From: Streptomyces paradoxus
Lineage (GTDB): Bacteria > Actinomycetota > Actinomycetes > Streptomycetales > Streptomycetaceae
Direction: 5' to 3'
Length of the DNA stretch: 64,000 bases
NCBI RefSeq assembly: GCF_014202475.1
Contig: NZ_JACHGV010000011.1
Span: 1 to 64,000, forward strand
Part shown: positions 51,448 through 59,776 of the stretch, one piece after another
Layout of the letters: every line of letters starts with the position of its first letter
Position numbering within the stretch: the first letter of the stretch is position 1
Translations under genes and position numbers: made by a program
Notes under the pieces: model-generated
Told to the model about the DNA's origin: nothing
The model's input: the letters and a program-made list of their open reading frames with translations, nothing else
Database searches by the model: none

Positions 51448-52209
51448 TCAGAACAGCCCGTTGTCGTGGGGCAGTTCCGCCGGGATCGGGGCGACGACGT
51501 CCCAGTGCTCGACGATCTTGCCACCGTGGACGCGGAAGAGGTCGTAGTACGCCACGGGCACGCCGAACTCGCCCTCGGACTGGAGCAGCACGAACTCGCC
51601 CTCGGCGATGACCTTGTGGACGGTCTTGTAGACGAGGTTCTTCCCCTGCCCGGCCCACTGCGCGACGGCGGCGCCGAAGCCGTCGAGGCCGTCGGCGGCC
51701 TCCGGATTGTGCTGGAGGTAGGTGTCGGTGGAGATGTAGTCGGTGAGCACCGAGTAGTCGGCGCCGACCAGGACCTCCTGCGCGAACCGGGCGACCAGGG
51801 CCCGGTTGGCCTCGGTCTCCCCGGGCGCGGTGACCTCGGTGGGGCCGTCGGTCTGCGAACGGCCCGAGGCGGTCTGCCGTACGAGGGGCGTCAAAGCGTC
51901 CCAGTGCTCGGCGAGCCTGCCGTCGGCGTCGACGCGGAAGACGTCGAAGGCGACCAGCGGGTCCGGCCCGAAGCCGTGGTACGTGCCGTGCAGGGCGACC
52001 AGGTCGCCGTCGGCGATCACCCGGGCGCCCTCGTAGCGGAAGTCGTCCGGCAGGCCGGCGACGAGCCGGCGCAGGGCCTCGGGGCCGTCGGCGGCCAGGG
52101 CACTGTGCTGGGTGTAGTCGGCGGCGGCCCAGCGGTCCACCGCACCGGGGTCCTTCCGGCCGAACAGTTCACCGGCGGCGGTCAGGACGGTGTTCTTCGT
52201 GTTGCTCAT
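51448..52209 (-). CDS. Tandem SnoaL-like protein (two fused domains)
   Basis: A 253-aa protein made of two SnoaL-like domains. The first runs from about residue 5 to 112 (DYTQHSALAADGPEALRRLV, RLAEHWDALTPLV) and the second from about 130 to 253 (YLQHNPEAADGLDGFGAAVA, KIVEHWDVVAPIP). The repeat probably forms a pseudo-dimer of the NTF2 fold. It is divergent from an AraC regulator with about 140 bp between, suggesting local control. Confidence 0.85.
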   Translation of the reverse strand: MSNTKNTVLTAAGELFGRKDPGAVDRWAAADYTQHSALAADGPEALRRLVAGLPDDFRYEGARVIADGDLVALHGTYHGFGPDPLVAFDVFRVDADGRLAEHWDALTPLVRQTASGRSQTDGPTEVTAPGETEANRALVARFAQEVLVGADYSVLTDYISTDTYLQHNPEAADGLDGFGAAVAQWAGQGKNLVYKTVHKVIAEGEFVLLQSEGEFGVPVAYYDLFRVHGGKIVEHWDVVAPIPAELPHDNGLF

Positions 52210-52347
52210 GACGGTCTTCCTCGCGAGGGCGGTCGTGGGCGGGGCACTTTTTCTTGCTGCTTTCCGACACCGTGGGCGCCGGAGGCGGCTGGCATCTCCA
52301 AACTAAGGTTGCTGAACAGGCCGGATCGGATACGCTCGCGACTGGTG

Positions 52348-53244
52348 ATGGTCAAAAACCGACATGATGGTGGCCACGGGATCCCGGAGGTCTCCTTCGC
52401 AGCGCCCGTCGGCACCCCCGCCGGCGTCGAGGTGCTGTCCCTCGCCGACCTGCGCCACCGCGTGCCCGGCGAGCGGCTCACGGTTCCGCAGCGCCCGGAC
52501 TTCCATCACCTGATCACCCTCAGCGAGGGGATTCTGCCGCACACGGTCGATTTCACCGGCTACGCCCTGGAACCTGGCTCCTGGCTGTGGATCCGTCCCG
52601 GCCAGGTGCAGCAGTGGGACGACCTCACTCAGGCCGAGGGCACCCTGGTCCTGTTCCGCCAGGACTTCCTCGACCCGGCCACCGCTGCCGGGGCCCGACT
52701 GGAAGACCCGCACGCGCCGGTCCTGCGCCGGCCCCTGTCCGAGGATGCCGCGGCCCTGCGACTGGCCGCCGAGCACCTCTCCTCCGAGTTCCGGGCACTC
52801 GGACACCTGCCGCTGGAGATTCACACCGCGGCCCTGCGTCACCTGCTCGCCGTCCTCGTCCTGCGGCTGGCGCACCTCACCTCCCCCGCCGGGAGCCCCG
52901 GCCCCGGGCCCGATGCCACCTATCTGCGCTTCCGTGACGCGGTGGAGAGGGACTTCGCCCGCACCCGCCGGGTCGAGGACTACGCCGAAGCGCTCGGCTA
53001 TTCGTCCCGCACCCTCTCCCGCGCCACCCTCGCCTCCGTCGGCCTCGGCGCCAAGGAGGTCATCGACCGCCGCGTCGTCCTCGAAGCCAAGCGCCTCCTG
53101 GCCCACAGCGATCAGCCGGCAGCCCGCATCGCCGGCCGCCTCGGGTTCTCCAGCGCCACCCACTTCAGCAAGTTCTTCCATAAGCGCACGGGACAGAGCC
53201 CGATCGCCTTCCGCGAAACGGTCCGCGGGCACGGCCCCAGGTGA
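52348..53244 (+). CDS. AraC family transcriptional regulator
   Basis: A 298-aa regulator: N-terminal cupin-like sensor (HHLITLSEGILPHTVDFTGY, WLWIRPGQVQQWDDL) and C-terminal AraC double helix-turn-helix (RRVEDYAEALGYSSRTLSRA, IAGRLGFSSATHFSKFFHKR, TGQSPIAFRE). ATG 52348 is chosen; the longer in-frame reading upstream has no support. It is divergent from the tandem SnoaL-like gene and is its likely regulator. Confidence 0.88.
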   Translation: MVKNRHDGGHGIPEVSFAAPVGTPAGVEVLSLADLRHRVPGERLTVPQRPDFHHLITLSEGILPHTVDFTGYALEPGSWLWIRPGQVQQWDDLTQAEGTLVLFRQDFLDPATAAGARLEDPHAPVLRRPLSEDAAALRLAAEHLSSEFRALGHLPLEIHTAALRHLLAVLVLRLAHLTSPAGSPGPGPDATYLRFRDAVERDFARTRRVEDYAEALGYSSRTLSRATLASVGLGAKEVIDRRVVLEAKRLLAHSDQPAARIAGRLGFSSATHFSKFFHKRTGQSPIAFRETVRGHGPR

Positions 53245-53360
53245 GCCGCCTTCATCCGCGCGAGTGCCACCACCGGCGTTGCCCGCTGTCGGTGCGGGTG
53301 GCGCGGTCGCGGCGCGGCGGGGGGCGTGCTGTCCTGAGGTGGTACGCAGGGAGTGCATCG

Positions 53361-54197
53361 ATGCGGCATCTCCGGACTTCCGTCCTCGTCTCCGCCCGGT
53401 CGCCCGCGCCCACCGGAGCGGGCGGGGGGTTGCTGCCGGCGCGAGAGCTCGCGGTGGCCTGGTCCCTGGTCGTCCTCATCGCCGTGCCGGCCTGGGTGCT
53501 GACCGTCGCACAGGCCCGGGACATGGGGGTCGAACCCGGCACGATGGGATTGGTCCTGCCGCTGTTCCTGCTGCTCTGGGTCACGATGATGGCGGCCATG
53601 ATGCTGCCTTCCATGGCACCGGTCGCCCTCACCTGGGTGCGTGGGATCGGGCGTCGGACGTCCGGGTGGAGCCGGGCGGGGCGCACCGCGGAGTTCCTGG
53701 GCGGGTACCTGCTGGTGTGGACGGCCTTCGGGCTGCTCGCCTACGCGGCTCTGCACCTCACCGGCGACCTGGTCGGCGATCATCCGACGGCGGGACGCTG
53801 GATCGGCTCGGTCGCGTTCCTGGTGGCGGGCCTCTATCAGCTGGGTCCCCTCAAGAACGTCTGTCTGCGGCACTGCCGTGACCCCATGGGCCAGCTGGTG
53901 CGCTACTCCGGGTTCCGGCAGCCGGCCCGCGATCTGCGGGTGGGTCTCCACCACGGCGCCTACTGCGTCGGCTGCTGCGCGGGACTGATGGTCGTCCTCG
54001 TGCCGCTCGGAGTGATGAACGTGGCGGCGATGGCCGGGCTGGCGGTGGTGATCTTCGTGGAGAAGCTGTGGTCGCGGGGGCCGCTGCTGGCGGGCGTGGT
54101 GGGTGTCGTCTTCCTCGTCCTCGCCGTGCTGGCGCCGTTCCAGGACTGGCTGCTGCCGGGGCTGCAGGAATCGGCGCCTTCGATGGACGGCATGTGA
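53361..54197 (+). CDS. DUF2182 membrane protein
   Basis: A 278-aa membrane protein with about seven hydrophobic segments and DUF2182 motifs: LWVTMMAAMMLPSMAPVALT with a methionine-rich helix, PLKNVCLRHCRDPMGQLVRY, and GAYCVGCCAGLMVVLVPLGVMN. The Met- and Cys-rich helices suggest metal (perhaps copper) handling. It is followed 110 bp later by a DUF1326 gene, a pairing seen in other bacteria. The ATG follows AGGGAG. Confidence 0.88.
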   Translation: MRHLRTSVLVSARSPAPTGAGGGLLPARELAVAWSLVVLIAVPAWVLTVAQARDMGVEPGTMGLVLPLFLLLWVTMMAAMMLPSMAPVALTWVRGIGRRTSGWSRAGRTAEFLGGYLLVWTAFGLLAYAALHLTGDLVGDHPTAGRWIGSVAFLVAGLYQLGPLKNVCLRHCRDPMGQLVRYSGFRQPARDLRVGLHHGAYCVGCCAGLMVVLVPLGVMNVAAMAGLAVVIFVEKLWSRGPLLAGVVGVVFLVLAVLAPFQDWLLPGLQESAPSMDGM

Positions 54198-54307
54198 GGA
54201 GCGGGGCAAGCTGGAAGTGAGGCCGCCTCGCGATCCGCGTGCGGGCTCGGGACGTGCGGTCTCGCCACTCCGGAGGAGCTCTCTCGGGCTCGACGGGAGG
54301 AAGCGAG

Positions 54308-54964
54308 ATGACGGAACAGGACGGCACCGGGACCCGCTGGCATCTGGCCGGCGACTGGTTCGACGTGTGCAAATGCGCCATACCGTGCCCCTGCACGTTC
54401 GCGCAGCCCCCGACCTACGGTGACTGCGAAGGCGTGCTGGTCTGGCACATCCGCGAGGGCAACTACGGCGACGTACGCCTCGACGATCTCAACGTCCTGA
54501 TGCTGGGCGCCTTCGTGGGCAACGTCTGGGCCGGTGAGCACTCCGACGCGTACGCCGCGGTCTTCCTCGACGAACGCGCCGACGACCGGCAGCGCGCCGC
54601 GCTCGGGACCGTCTTCGGCGGCGAGGCAGGGGGCTGGCCGGCACAGTTCGGCCAGATGTTCCAGCCCGAGATGCGCGGCATGGACTTCGCACCGATCCGC
54701 GTGGAGATCGACGAGGACCTCGCCACCTGGACAGCGGAGATCCCCGGCCGGGTCACGGCCACCGCCGAGGCGCTCACCGGCCCGACGACTCCGGAAGGCA
54801 CCCGCGTCCAGGTCCACAACGCCCCGGGGGCCGAGGTCGGACCGGGCCAGGTCGCCACGTGGGGGCGGGCCACCGCCGACCGGGCCGACGCGTTCGGCTT
54901 CTCGTGGGAACGCTCGGGGAAGTCGAGCAAGTACTTCCCCTTCGACTGGACCGGACCCGACTGA
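54308..54964 (+). CDS. DUF1326 protein
   Basis: A 218-aa soluble protein opening with WHLAGDWFDVCKCAIPCPCT, the cysteine cluster that defines DUF1326. It then has LVWHIREGNYGDVRLDDLNV and a C-terminal HNAPGAEVGPGQVATWGRAT. CKC and CPC could bind a metal. It is paired with the upstream DUF2182 membrane gene, and the two likely act together. ATG 54308 follows GGGAGG. A bidirectional hairpin follows. Confidence 0.88.
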   Translation: MTEQDGTGTRWHLAGDWFDVCKCAIPCPCTFAQPPTYGDCEGVLVWHIREGNYGDVRLDDLNVLMLGAFVGNVWAGEHSDAYAAVFLDERADDRQRAALGTVFGGEAGGWPAQFGQMFQPEMRGMDFAPIRVEIDEDLATWTAEIPGRVTATAEALTGPTTPEGTRVQVHNAPGAEVGPGQVATWGRATADRADAFGFSWERSGKSSKYFPFDWTGPD

Positions 54965-55017
54965 GCGCAGAGGCCGGCCGGCACCGGACGGTCGGGAATC
55001 CCGGTCACCGGCCGCCC

Positions 55018-55053
55018 CGTGGGGCCGCACGTGACCACATGACCGGCCCCACG
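55018..55053. terminator. Bidirectional terminator between convergent genes
   Basis: CGTGGGGCCG (55018-55027) pairs perfectly with CGGCCCCACG (55044-55053) over a 16-nt loop, between the convergent ends of the DUF1326 and lipoprotein genes. Confidence 0.75.
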
Positions 55054-55061
55054 CCGTCCCC

Positions 55062-56105
55062 TCAGGCCGACTCGGCGTCGCTCATCGCCGCGCCGAAGAA
55101 GCCGTTCATGAGGTTGTTCAGGTCGAGCTTCGTGGCACCGGCCGGAACGGTGGGCTTGACGCCCTCGCGCACCCGCAGGGTCAGGCCCAGCTTCTTCACC
55201 TTGGCGCTCTCGGCCAGCTTGGCGAGGTCCACGTCCACCTGGGACAGTGCGCCGTTCTTCAGCGTGAAGTCCGCCGTCACCTTGGCGTTGGGGGCCTCTT
55301 TCAGGACCTTGTCCGTCGGCAGATCCACGCCCGGCGGCAGGTCCTTCACCAGCGGGCGGATCTCGCCGAACAGCTCGGTGATCAGCGTGCGGAAGGGGGC
55401 CGTAGCCGTGACGTGCTCGGTGCCGTCCCCGCCGTCCGCCGTCTTGAACTTCACCTCACGGGCGATGACCTCCCGGAGGGCCTTCACGAGCTTCTTCTGC
55501 GTCTTGGCGTCGAGGGACGGCTCGGGTGCGGGACCACCCTCGGCCTTCCGGCTGCCGCCGGTGGCCTTCTCCATCTCCTTGGTGTTGATCTTCACCCACT
55601 TGCCCTCGAGGACGTCCTTCATCGCCCCGGCCTCCGGGGGCAACTCGTCGGCGTCCGGCAGAGGGTTGCCCGTCATCTTGCCCATCGCGGCCATGTCGGC
55701 ACGGACATAGGTGAAGTCGCCGATCACCCGGTACTCGGCGAGGTCGCCGTCCGCGGTGCTGACCTTCAGGGCCGTGCCGACGAGGTCCTTCTCGCCGGAC
55801 TCGTCGAGCGGCCGCTTCGACTGCACGGTCACGGTGATCTTCGCGCCGCTGAGCAACTCGGCGGCCTGTTCCGGGATCTCCTCGTCGGGCGCGGGGTCGG
55901 ACTTGGCGTCCAGCGCCTTCAAGGACGCGACGTCCGTGTCCAGGTCGAGCTCGAAGGAGAGTGTCTTCTTCTTGCCGAGCTTCTCGAAGGCCCGGTCGAG
56001 CTTCTGCCCGGCGGAGAGCTGCTCCACCGTTCCGCAGGCGGCCGCGCCCGCGAGGACGGCACCGACGACGGTGGTGGCGATCAGGGTCTTGCGTATGGCG
56101 TTGAT
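55062..56105 (-). CDS. LppX/LprG-like lipoprotein with apparent ATC start
   Basis: A 347-aa lipoprotein. The signal peptide RKTLIATTVVGAVLAGAAAC ends in a lipobox Cys, followed by a LolA/LprG-like beta-rich ligand domain (LSFELDLDTDVASLKALDAK, AEYRVIGDFTYVRADMAAMG, VDVDLAKLAESAKVKKLGL). No ATG, GTG or TTG precedes the signal peptide in frame. The codon at the right distance (6 nt) from GAGGAG is ATC at 56105-56103, then AACGCCATACGC. An ATG-to-ATC change or sequencing error is possible. The next GTG lies after the lipobox. Confidence 0.75.
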   Translation of the reverse strand: MNAIRKTLIATTVVGAVLAGAAACGTVEQLSAGQKLDRAFEKLGKKKTLSFELDLDTDVASLKALDAKSDPAPDEEIPEQAAELLSGAKITVTVQSKRPLDESGEKDLVGTALKVSTADGDLAEYRVIGDFTYVRADMAAMGKMTGNPLPDADELPPEAGAMKDVLEGKWVKINTKEMEKATGGSRKAEGGPAPEPSLDAKTQKKLVKALREVIAREVKFKTADGGDGTEHVTATAPFRTLITELFGEIRPLVKDLPPGVDLPTDKVLKEAPNAKVTADFTLKNGALSQVDVDLAKLAESAKVKKLGLTLRVREGVKPTVPAGATKLDLNNLMNGFFGAAMSDAESA

Positions 56106-56225
56106 GGTGGTCTCCTCGTGGCTCCGATCACAACGTGATCGATCATGAGACTCACCACTCGCCGACAAGGTTGTGCCGTACATCTGACGATTCCTCGGAA
56201 GCCGGATACGGTCGGGTATCGCACA

Positions 56226-56240
56226 TGAAAATCGTTGTCG
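56226..56240. promoter_or_regulatory. Zur-box-like site
   Basis: TGAAAATCGTTGTCG resembles the actinobacterial Zur box (TGAAAAC/T-GATTTTCA type), with the left half intact and the right half degenerate. It lies 53 bp upstream of the CobW-type GTPase gene, which together with the downstream Zur-like gene suits zinc-responsive control. The lipoprotein gene is divergent. Confidence 0.5.
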
Positions 56241-56292
56241 TATGCTGAGGCACGTCCATGCCGTACGACCCTCCCGACCGAGAGGACACCCC

Positions 56293-57489
56293 ATGGCCGT
56301 GCCCGAGCCGCTGACGCCCATGCCCTCGCAGCGTCTCCCCGTCACCGTGCTGTCGGGGTTTCTCGGCGCCGGGAAGACGACCCTCCTCAACCACGTCCTC
56401 ACCAACCGCGAGGGCCTGCGGGTGGCCGTGATCGTCAACGACATGAGCGAGATCAACATCGACGCCGCCCTCGTGCGCGGCGGCGAAGCGGCCCTCTCCC
56501 GCACCGAGGAGCGGCTGGTGGAGATGACCAACGGCTGCATCTGCTGCACCCTGCGGGACGACCTGCTGGAGGAGGTCGACCGGCTCGCCCGGGACGGCCG
56601 CTTCGACTACCTCCTCATCGAGTCCAGCGGCATCTCCGAGCCGATGCCGGTCGCCGCCACCTTCGCCTTCGCGCGCGACGACGGCGCCACCCTGGAGGAC
56701 GTCGCCCGGCTGGACACCATGGTCACCGTCGTCGACGCCGCCAACTTCCTCGCCGAGCTGGGCACCGGCGACGACCTGGCCGAACGGGGCCTGGCTCCTT
56801 ACGAGGACGACGAGCGCACCGTGAGCGACCTGCTGATCGACCAGGTCGAGTTCGCCGACGTGCTCGTCCTCAACAAGCTGGACCTGGTCGGTGAGGCCGA
56901 CGCGGACCGGGTGCGCGGGGTGCTGTCACGGCTGAATCCGACGGCCCGTCTGATCCCGGCCGTGCAGGGCCGGATCGGCGTGCGCGACGTCCTGGAGACC
57001 GGACGGTTCGACCTGGAGCGCGCACAGCAGGCCCCGGGCTGGGTCCAGGAACTCAACGGCGACCACGTACCGGAGACAGAGGAGTACGGCATCTCCTCCC
57101 TGGTCTTCCGGTCCTCCGCGCCGTTCCACCCCGGGCGGCTGTGGGACTTCGTCACCGAAGCCCTGGACAGCGGGGCACACGGCCAAGTGCTGCGCTCCAA
57201 AGGCTTCTTCACCCTGGCCGGACGTGAGGGTGTGACGGGCCTGTGGTCCCAGGCCGGGTCCGTGGCCCGCTTCGAGCCGTCCGGGGTCCGGGACACCGAG
57301 GCGCCGCACGCCCAGGAGCTGGTTTTCATCGGTGTCGGCCTGCGGGAGCCGAGTCTGCGCGCCGCCCTGGCCGCGTGCCTGATGACCGACGGCGAGCAGC
57401 CCCCCGCCGACGATCCCTTTCCCCTGTGGGACACCGGGGACGTCTGCGATCTCGAACACGAGCACGCGCATCCGGCGGCGGCCGTCTAG
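56293..57489 (+). CDS. CobW/COG0523-family GTPase, putative zinc chaperone
   Basis: A 398-aa G3E GTPase: Walker A GFLGAGKTT (residues 22-30), the metal-binding CxCC motif (Cys82, Cys84, Cys85 in GCICC), a G-domain LNKLDLVG, and a C-terminal CobW domain ending in a His-rich tail (EHEHAHPAAA). Zinc-repressed members deliver scarce zinc to essential enzymes. The downstream Zur-like gene and the upstream Zur-box-like site support that role. ATG 56293 is chosen. Its cobalamin-related name does not fit this context. Confidence 0.9.
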   Translation: MAVPEPLTPMPSQRLPVTVLSGFLGAGKTTLLNHVLTNREGLRVAVIVNDMSEINIDAALVRGGEAALSRTEERLVEMTNGCICCTLRDDLLEEVDRLARDGRFDYLLIESSGISEPMPVAATFAFARDDGATLEDVARLDTMVTVVDAANFLAELGTGDDLAERGLAPYEDDERTVSDLLIDQVEFADVLVLNKLDLVGEADADRVRGVLSRLNPTARLIPAVQGRIGVRDVLETGRFDLERAQQAPGWVQELNGDHVPETEEYGISSLVFRSSAPFHPGRLWDFVTEALDSGAHGQVLRSKGFFTLAGREGVTGLWSQAGSVARFEPSGVRDTEAPHAQELVFIGVGLREPSLRAALAACLMTDGEQPPADDPFPLWDTGDVCDLEHEHAHPAAAV

Positions 57490-57503
57490 CCGGAGCACCG
57501 GGG

Positions 57504-57532
57504 CGTCCGGGCACCGTGCGGGCGCCCGGACG
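57504..57532 (+). terminator. Intercistronic hairpin
   Basis: CGTCCGGGC (57504-57512) pairs perfectly with GCCCGGACG (57524-57532) over an 11-nt loop, between the CobW gene stop and the Fur-family gene. It could act as a partial terminator or stabilise the upstream message. Confidence 0.5.
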
Positions 57533-57561
57533 GCCTTCCAGACGTGATGGGAGGCACACTC

Positions 57562-57996
57562 ATGTACGGAACGACTCCCGGTGCGTGGCGTACCACCCCG
57601 CAACGCACCGCGGTCCTCGCGGCACTTCGGGCGTGCGACGGTTTCATCTCGGCGCAGACCCTGCACGCCGCTCTGGTCGCGGACGGCGTGACGGTGGGGC
57701 TGACCACCGTCTACCGCACGCTGCGGTTACTGGAGACGGCCGGGCACGTCGACATGGTGCGCGACGGGGACGGTGAACGCCTCTACCGGCCCAGGCCCGA
57801 CGAGGGGCACCGCCATTACCTGGTCTGCCGGGAGTGCGGGCTCAGCCTCGCCGTCGACGCCGAGGAGGTCGAGCGGTGGGTGACCAGGATCGCGCGTGAC
57901 ATCGGCTTTCACGCGGTGTCCCACACGGTCGAACTCACGGGCGTGTGCGACGAATGCCTGTCCCGCCCGGACCGCCGACAGGCTCCTGAAACGTAG
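57562..57996 (+). CDS. zur: Fur family regulator, Zur-like
   Basis: A 144-aa Fur protein: winged helix (TPQRTAVLAALRACDGFISA, LTTVYRTLRLLETAG), regulatory-site residues in HRHYLVCRECG, and structural zinc cysteines in two pairs (Cys89/Cys92 and Cys129/Cys132, GVCDEC). Zur rather than Fur is inferred from the adjacent zinc-chaperone GTPase. ATG 57562 follows GGGAGG with 7 nt spacing; an upstream in-frame start at 57544 has no such site. It converges on the ABC exporter genes. Confidence 0.88.
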   Translation: MYGTTPGAWRTTPQRTAVLAALRACDGFISAQTLHAALVADGVTVGLTTVYRTLRLLETAGHVDMVRDGDGERLYRPRPDEGHRHYLVCRECGLSLAVDAEEVERWVTRIARDIGFHAVSHTVELTGVCDECLSRPDRRQAPET

Positions 57997-58030
57997 AAGC
58001 CCCGGAGATCACGGCCAGGCCACGCCCTCC

Positions 58031-59776
58031 TCATGACGTCGTGGTCAGAACCCGGTTGAGCGCGCTGCCCGGGCGGCCGGTGAGTTCCTCCCAGGTGCCC
58101 TCCTCCACGATGCGGCCCTCCTCCAGGACGGCGATGCGGTCGGCACGGCGGATGGTGGCCGGGCGGTGGGCGATGACGATGGTCGTACGGCTCTCCTCCC
58201 CCAGGGCGGTGGCGAGTTGGGCGTCGCCCGCGTTGTCCAGGTGGGCGGTGGACTCGTCGAGTACGAGGACGCGCGGCCGGACCAGCAGCGCGCGGGCGAG
58301 AGCGATACGGGCCCGCTGGCCGCCGGAGAGCGTGGCGCCGCGCTCCCCGACGAGGGCGTCCATCGCGGCGATCCGGTCGACGCCGCACAGCCCTGCCGCC
58401 TCGGCCAGCGCCCTGTCGTCCGCCTCGGGCGCGGCGAGCCGCAGGTTCTCGGCGAGAGTGCCGTGGAAGAGGGGCGTGTCCTGTCCCACCAGCGTCACCG
58501 CACGCCGCAGTTCCGCATCGCTCACCTCCCGCAGGTCCACGGGGTCGCCGTCGGCGGGGAGCAGTTGGACCGCGCCGGCCGCCGGGTCCCAGAAGCGGGC
58601 CAGCAGGTGGGCGCAGGTCGACTTGCCGGCACCCGATACGCCGACCAGGGCGAGTGTCCGCCCCGGAGGGACGGTCAGTTCGAGGCCGTCCAGCACGGGT
58701 GTGCCGCCGTAGTCGAACCTCACGCGGTGCAGCCGGACGCCCAGCGGTCCGGGCGGCAGGGGACGGGGTACGGCGGGCGGCGGGGCGAGTGCGGGGGCCT
58801 TGACGGCGGCGTCGACGCGGGAGGCGGCTGCGCGCAGTGCCACGGCCTGGCTCAGGGCGCGGGCCGATTCCGCGACGGGGCCGAGGACGGACAGGGCCAG
58901 CGCCATCGCCGCCGGAGCCCATGCGCCGTGCAGCCGTCCGGAGGTCACGGAGTGGGCCGCCGCTGCCACCACGCCGAGGACCGCGGCCACGATGAGGAGG
59001 TCACGGACGGCGGCGGCGACGGCCTCCGAGGTGGCCTCTGCGCGCTGTGCGGCACCCACCTGCCGCCCCCGCTCCGCCAGTTGGCGGCGGCGTTGCGCCA
59101 GGGCGCCGAAGGCGAGCAGTTCGCGCAGCCCGTCGACGGTCTCCACGGTGTCGGCCGACAGGCGCGCCACGGCCGTCCGGGTGCGGCTGCCGCGCACCGC
59201 GCGCGCCCGTGCGTCGGCGAAGGGCGCCGCCGCGAGGAGGGCCGCGACCGGCAGCACGGCCGCCGGCAGCCACGGCTCCACCATGGCGAGGACCACGGAG
59301 CCGCCCACGAAGACCGTGCCCGCCGCCAGGACCTGGGCGGTGGTGTGGGCGTAGAAGAACTCCAGGGCCTCCACGTCGGCCATGGCGGTGGCGGCGAGGT
59401 CGCCGCTGCGCCGTCCCGCCACCCGGGCGGGCGCGCTGCGGGCCAGCCCGTCGAAGACGCGTACCCGCAGCGCGGCCAGCACCCGGTAGGCGAGGTCGTG
59501 CGAGAGGTCCATCTCCCGCCAGGTCATCAAGGCGCGCAGCACGACGAGGGTGACGAGCGCGGTGACGATGCCGGCCGAGGGGGCGCGGCCGTCGATGACG
59601 GCGGCGCCCACGGTCTGGGCGGCCAGGGTCAGCAGCGCGACGAGGGAGCCCTGTTCGAGGAGGGCGGCCGCGCAGGTGCGGGCTGTCATGGCCCGGTGCC
59701 CGGCGAGGGCGGGCAGCAGGGCGCGCAGCGCGCCTCGGGCGGGTACGTCCGCGTCGGTGGTGGCGACGGTGCTCAT
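58031..59776 (-). CDS. ABC exporter half-transporter (TMD-NBD)
   Basis: A 581-aa type I exporter half: about six transmembrane helices in residues 20-310, then an ATPase with Walker A GVSGAGKST, signature LSGGQRARIALARAL, Walker B VLVLDESTAHLD and H-loop IAHRPATI. The Walker B Glu is preceded by a normal Asp, so hydrolysis looks intact. It is the last of four coupled genes; its ATG overlaps the stop of the other half-transporter by 4 nt. It resembles CydC-like and peptide exporters. Export of the modified peptide is inferred from context. Confidence 0.9.
   Translation of the reverse strand: MSTVATTDADVPARGALRALLPALAGHRAMTARTCAAALLEQGSLVALLTLAAQTVGAAVIDGRAPSAGIVTALVTLVVLRALMTWREMDLSHDLAYRVLAALRVRVFDGLARSAPARVAGRRSGDLAATAMADVEALEFFYAHTTAQVLAAGTVFVGGSVVLAMVEPWLPAAVLPVAALLAAAPFADARARAVRGSRTRTAVARLSADTVETVDGLRELLAFGALAQRRRQLAERGRQVGAAQRAEATSEAVAAAVRDLLIVAAVLGVVAAAAHSVTSGRLHGAWAPAAMALALSVLGPVAESARALSQAVALRAAASRVDAAVKAPALAPPPAVPRPLPPGPLGVRLHRVRFDYGGTPVLDGLELTVPPGRTLALVGVSGAGKSTCAHLLARFWDPAAGAVQLLPADGDPVDLREVSDAELRRAVTLVGQDTPLFHGTLAENLRLAAPEADDRALAEAAGLCGVDRIAAMDALVGERGATLSGGQRARIALARALLVRPRVLVLDESTAHLDNAGDAQLATALGEESRTTIVIAHRPATIRRADRIAVLEEGRIVEEGTWEELTGRPGSALNRVLTTTS

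Noticed and set aside
55413..56138. Plus-strand open reading frame opposite the lipoprotein
   Set aside because: Leu/Gly/Arg-rich mirror of the lipoprotein codons, with no plausible ribosome site or motif.
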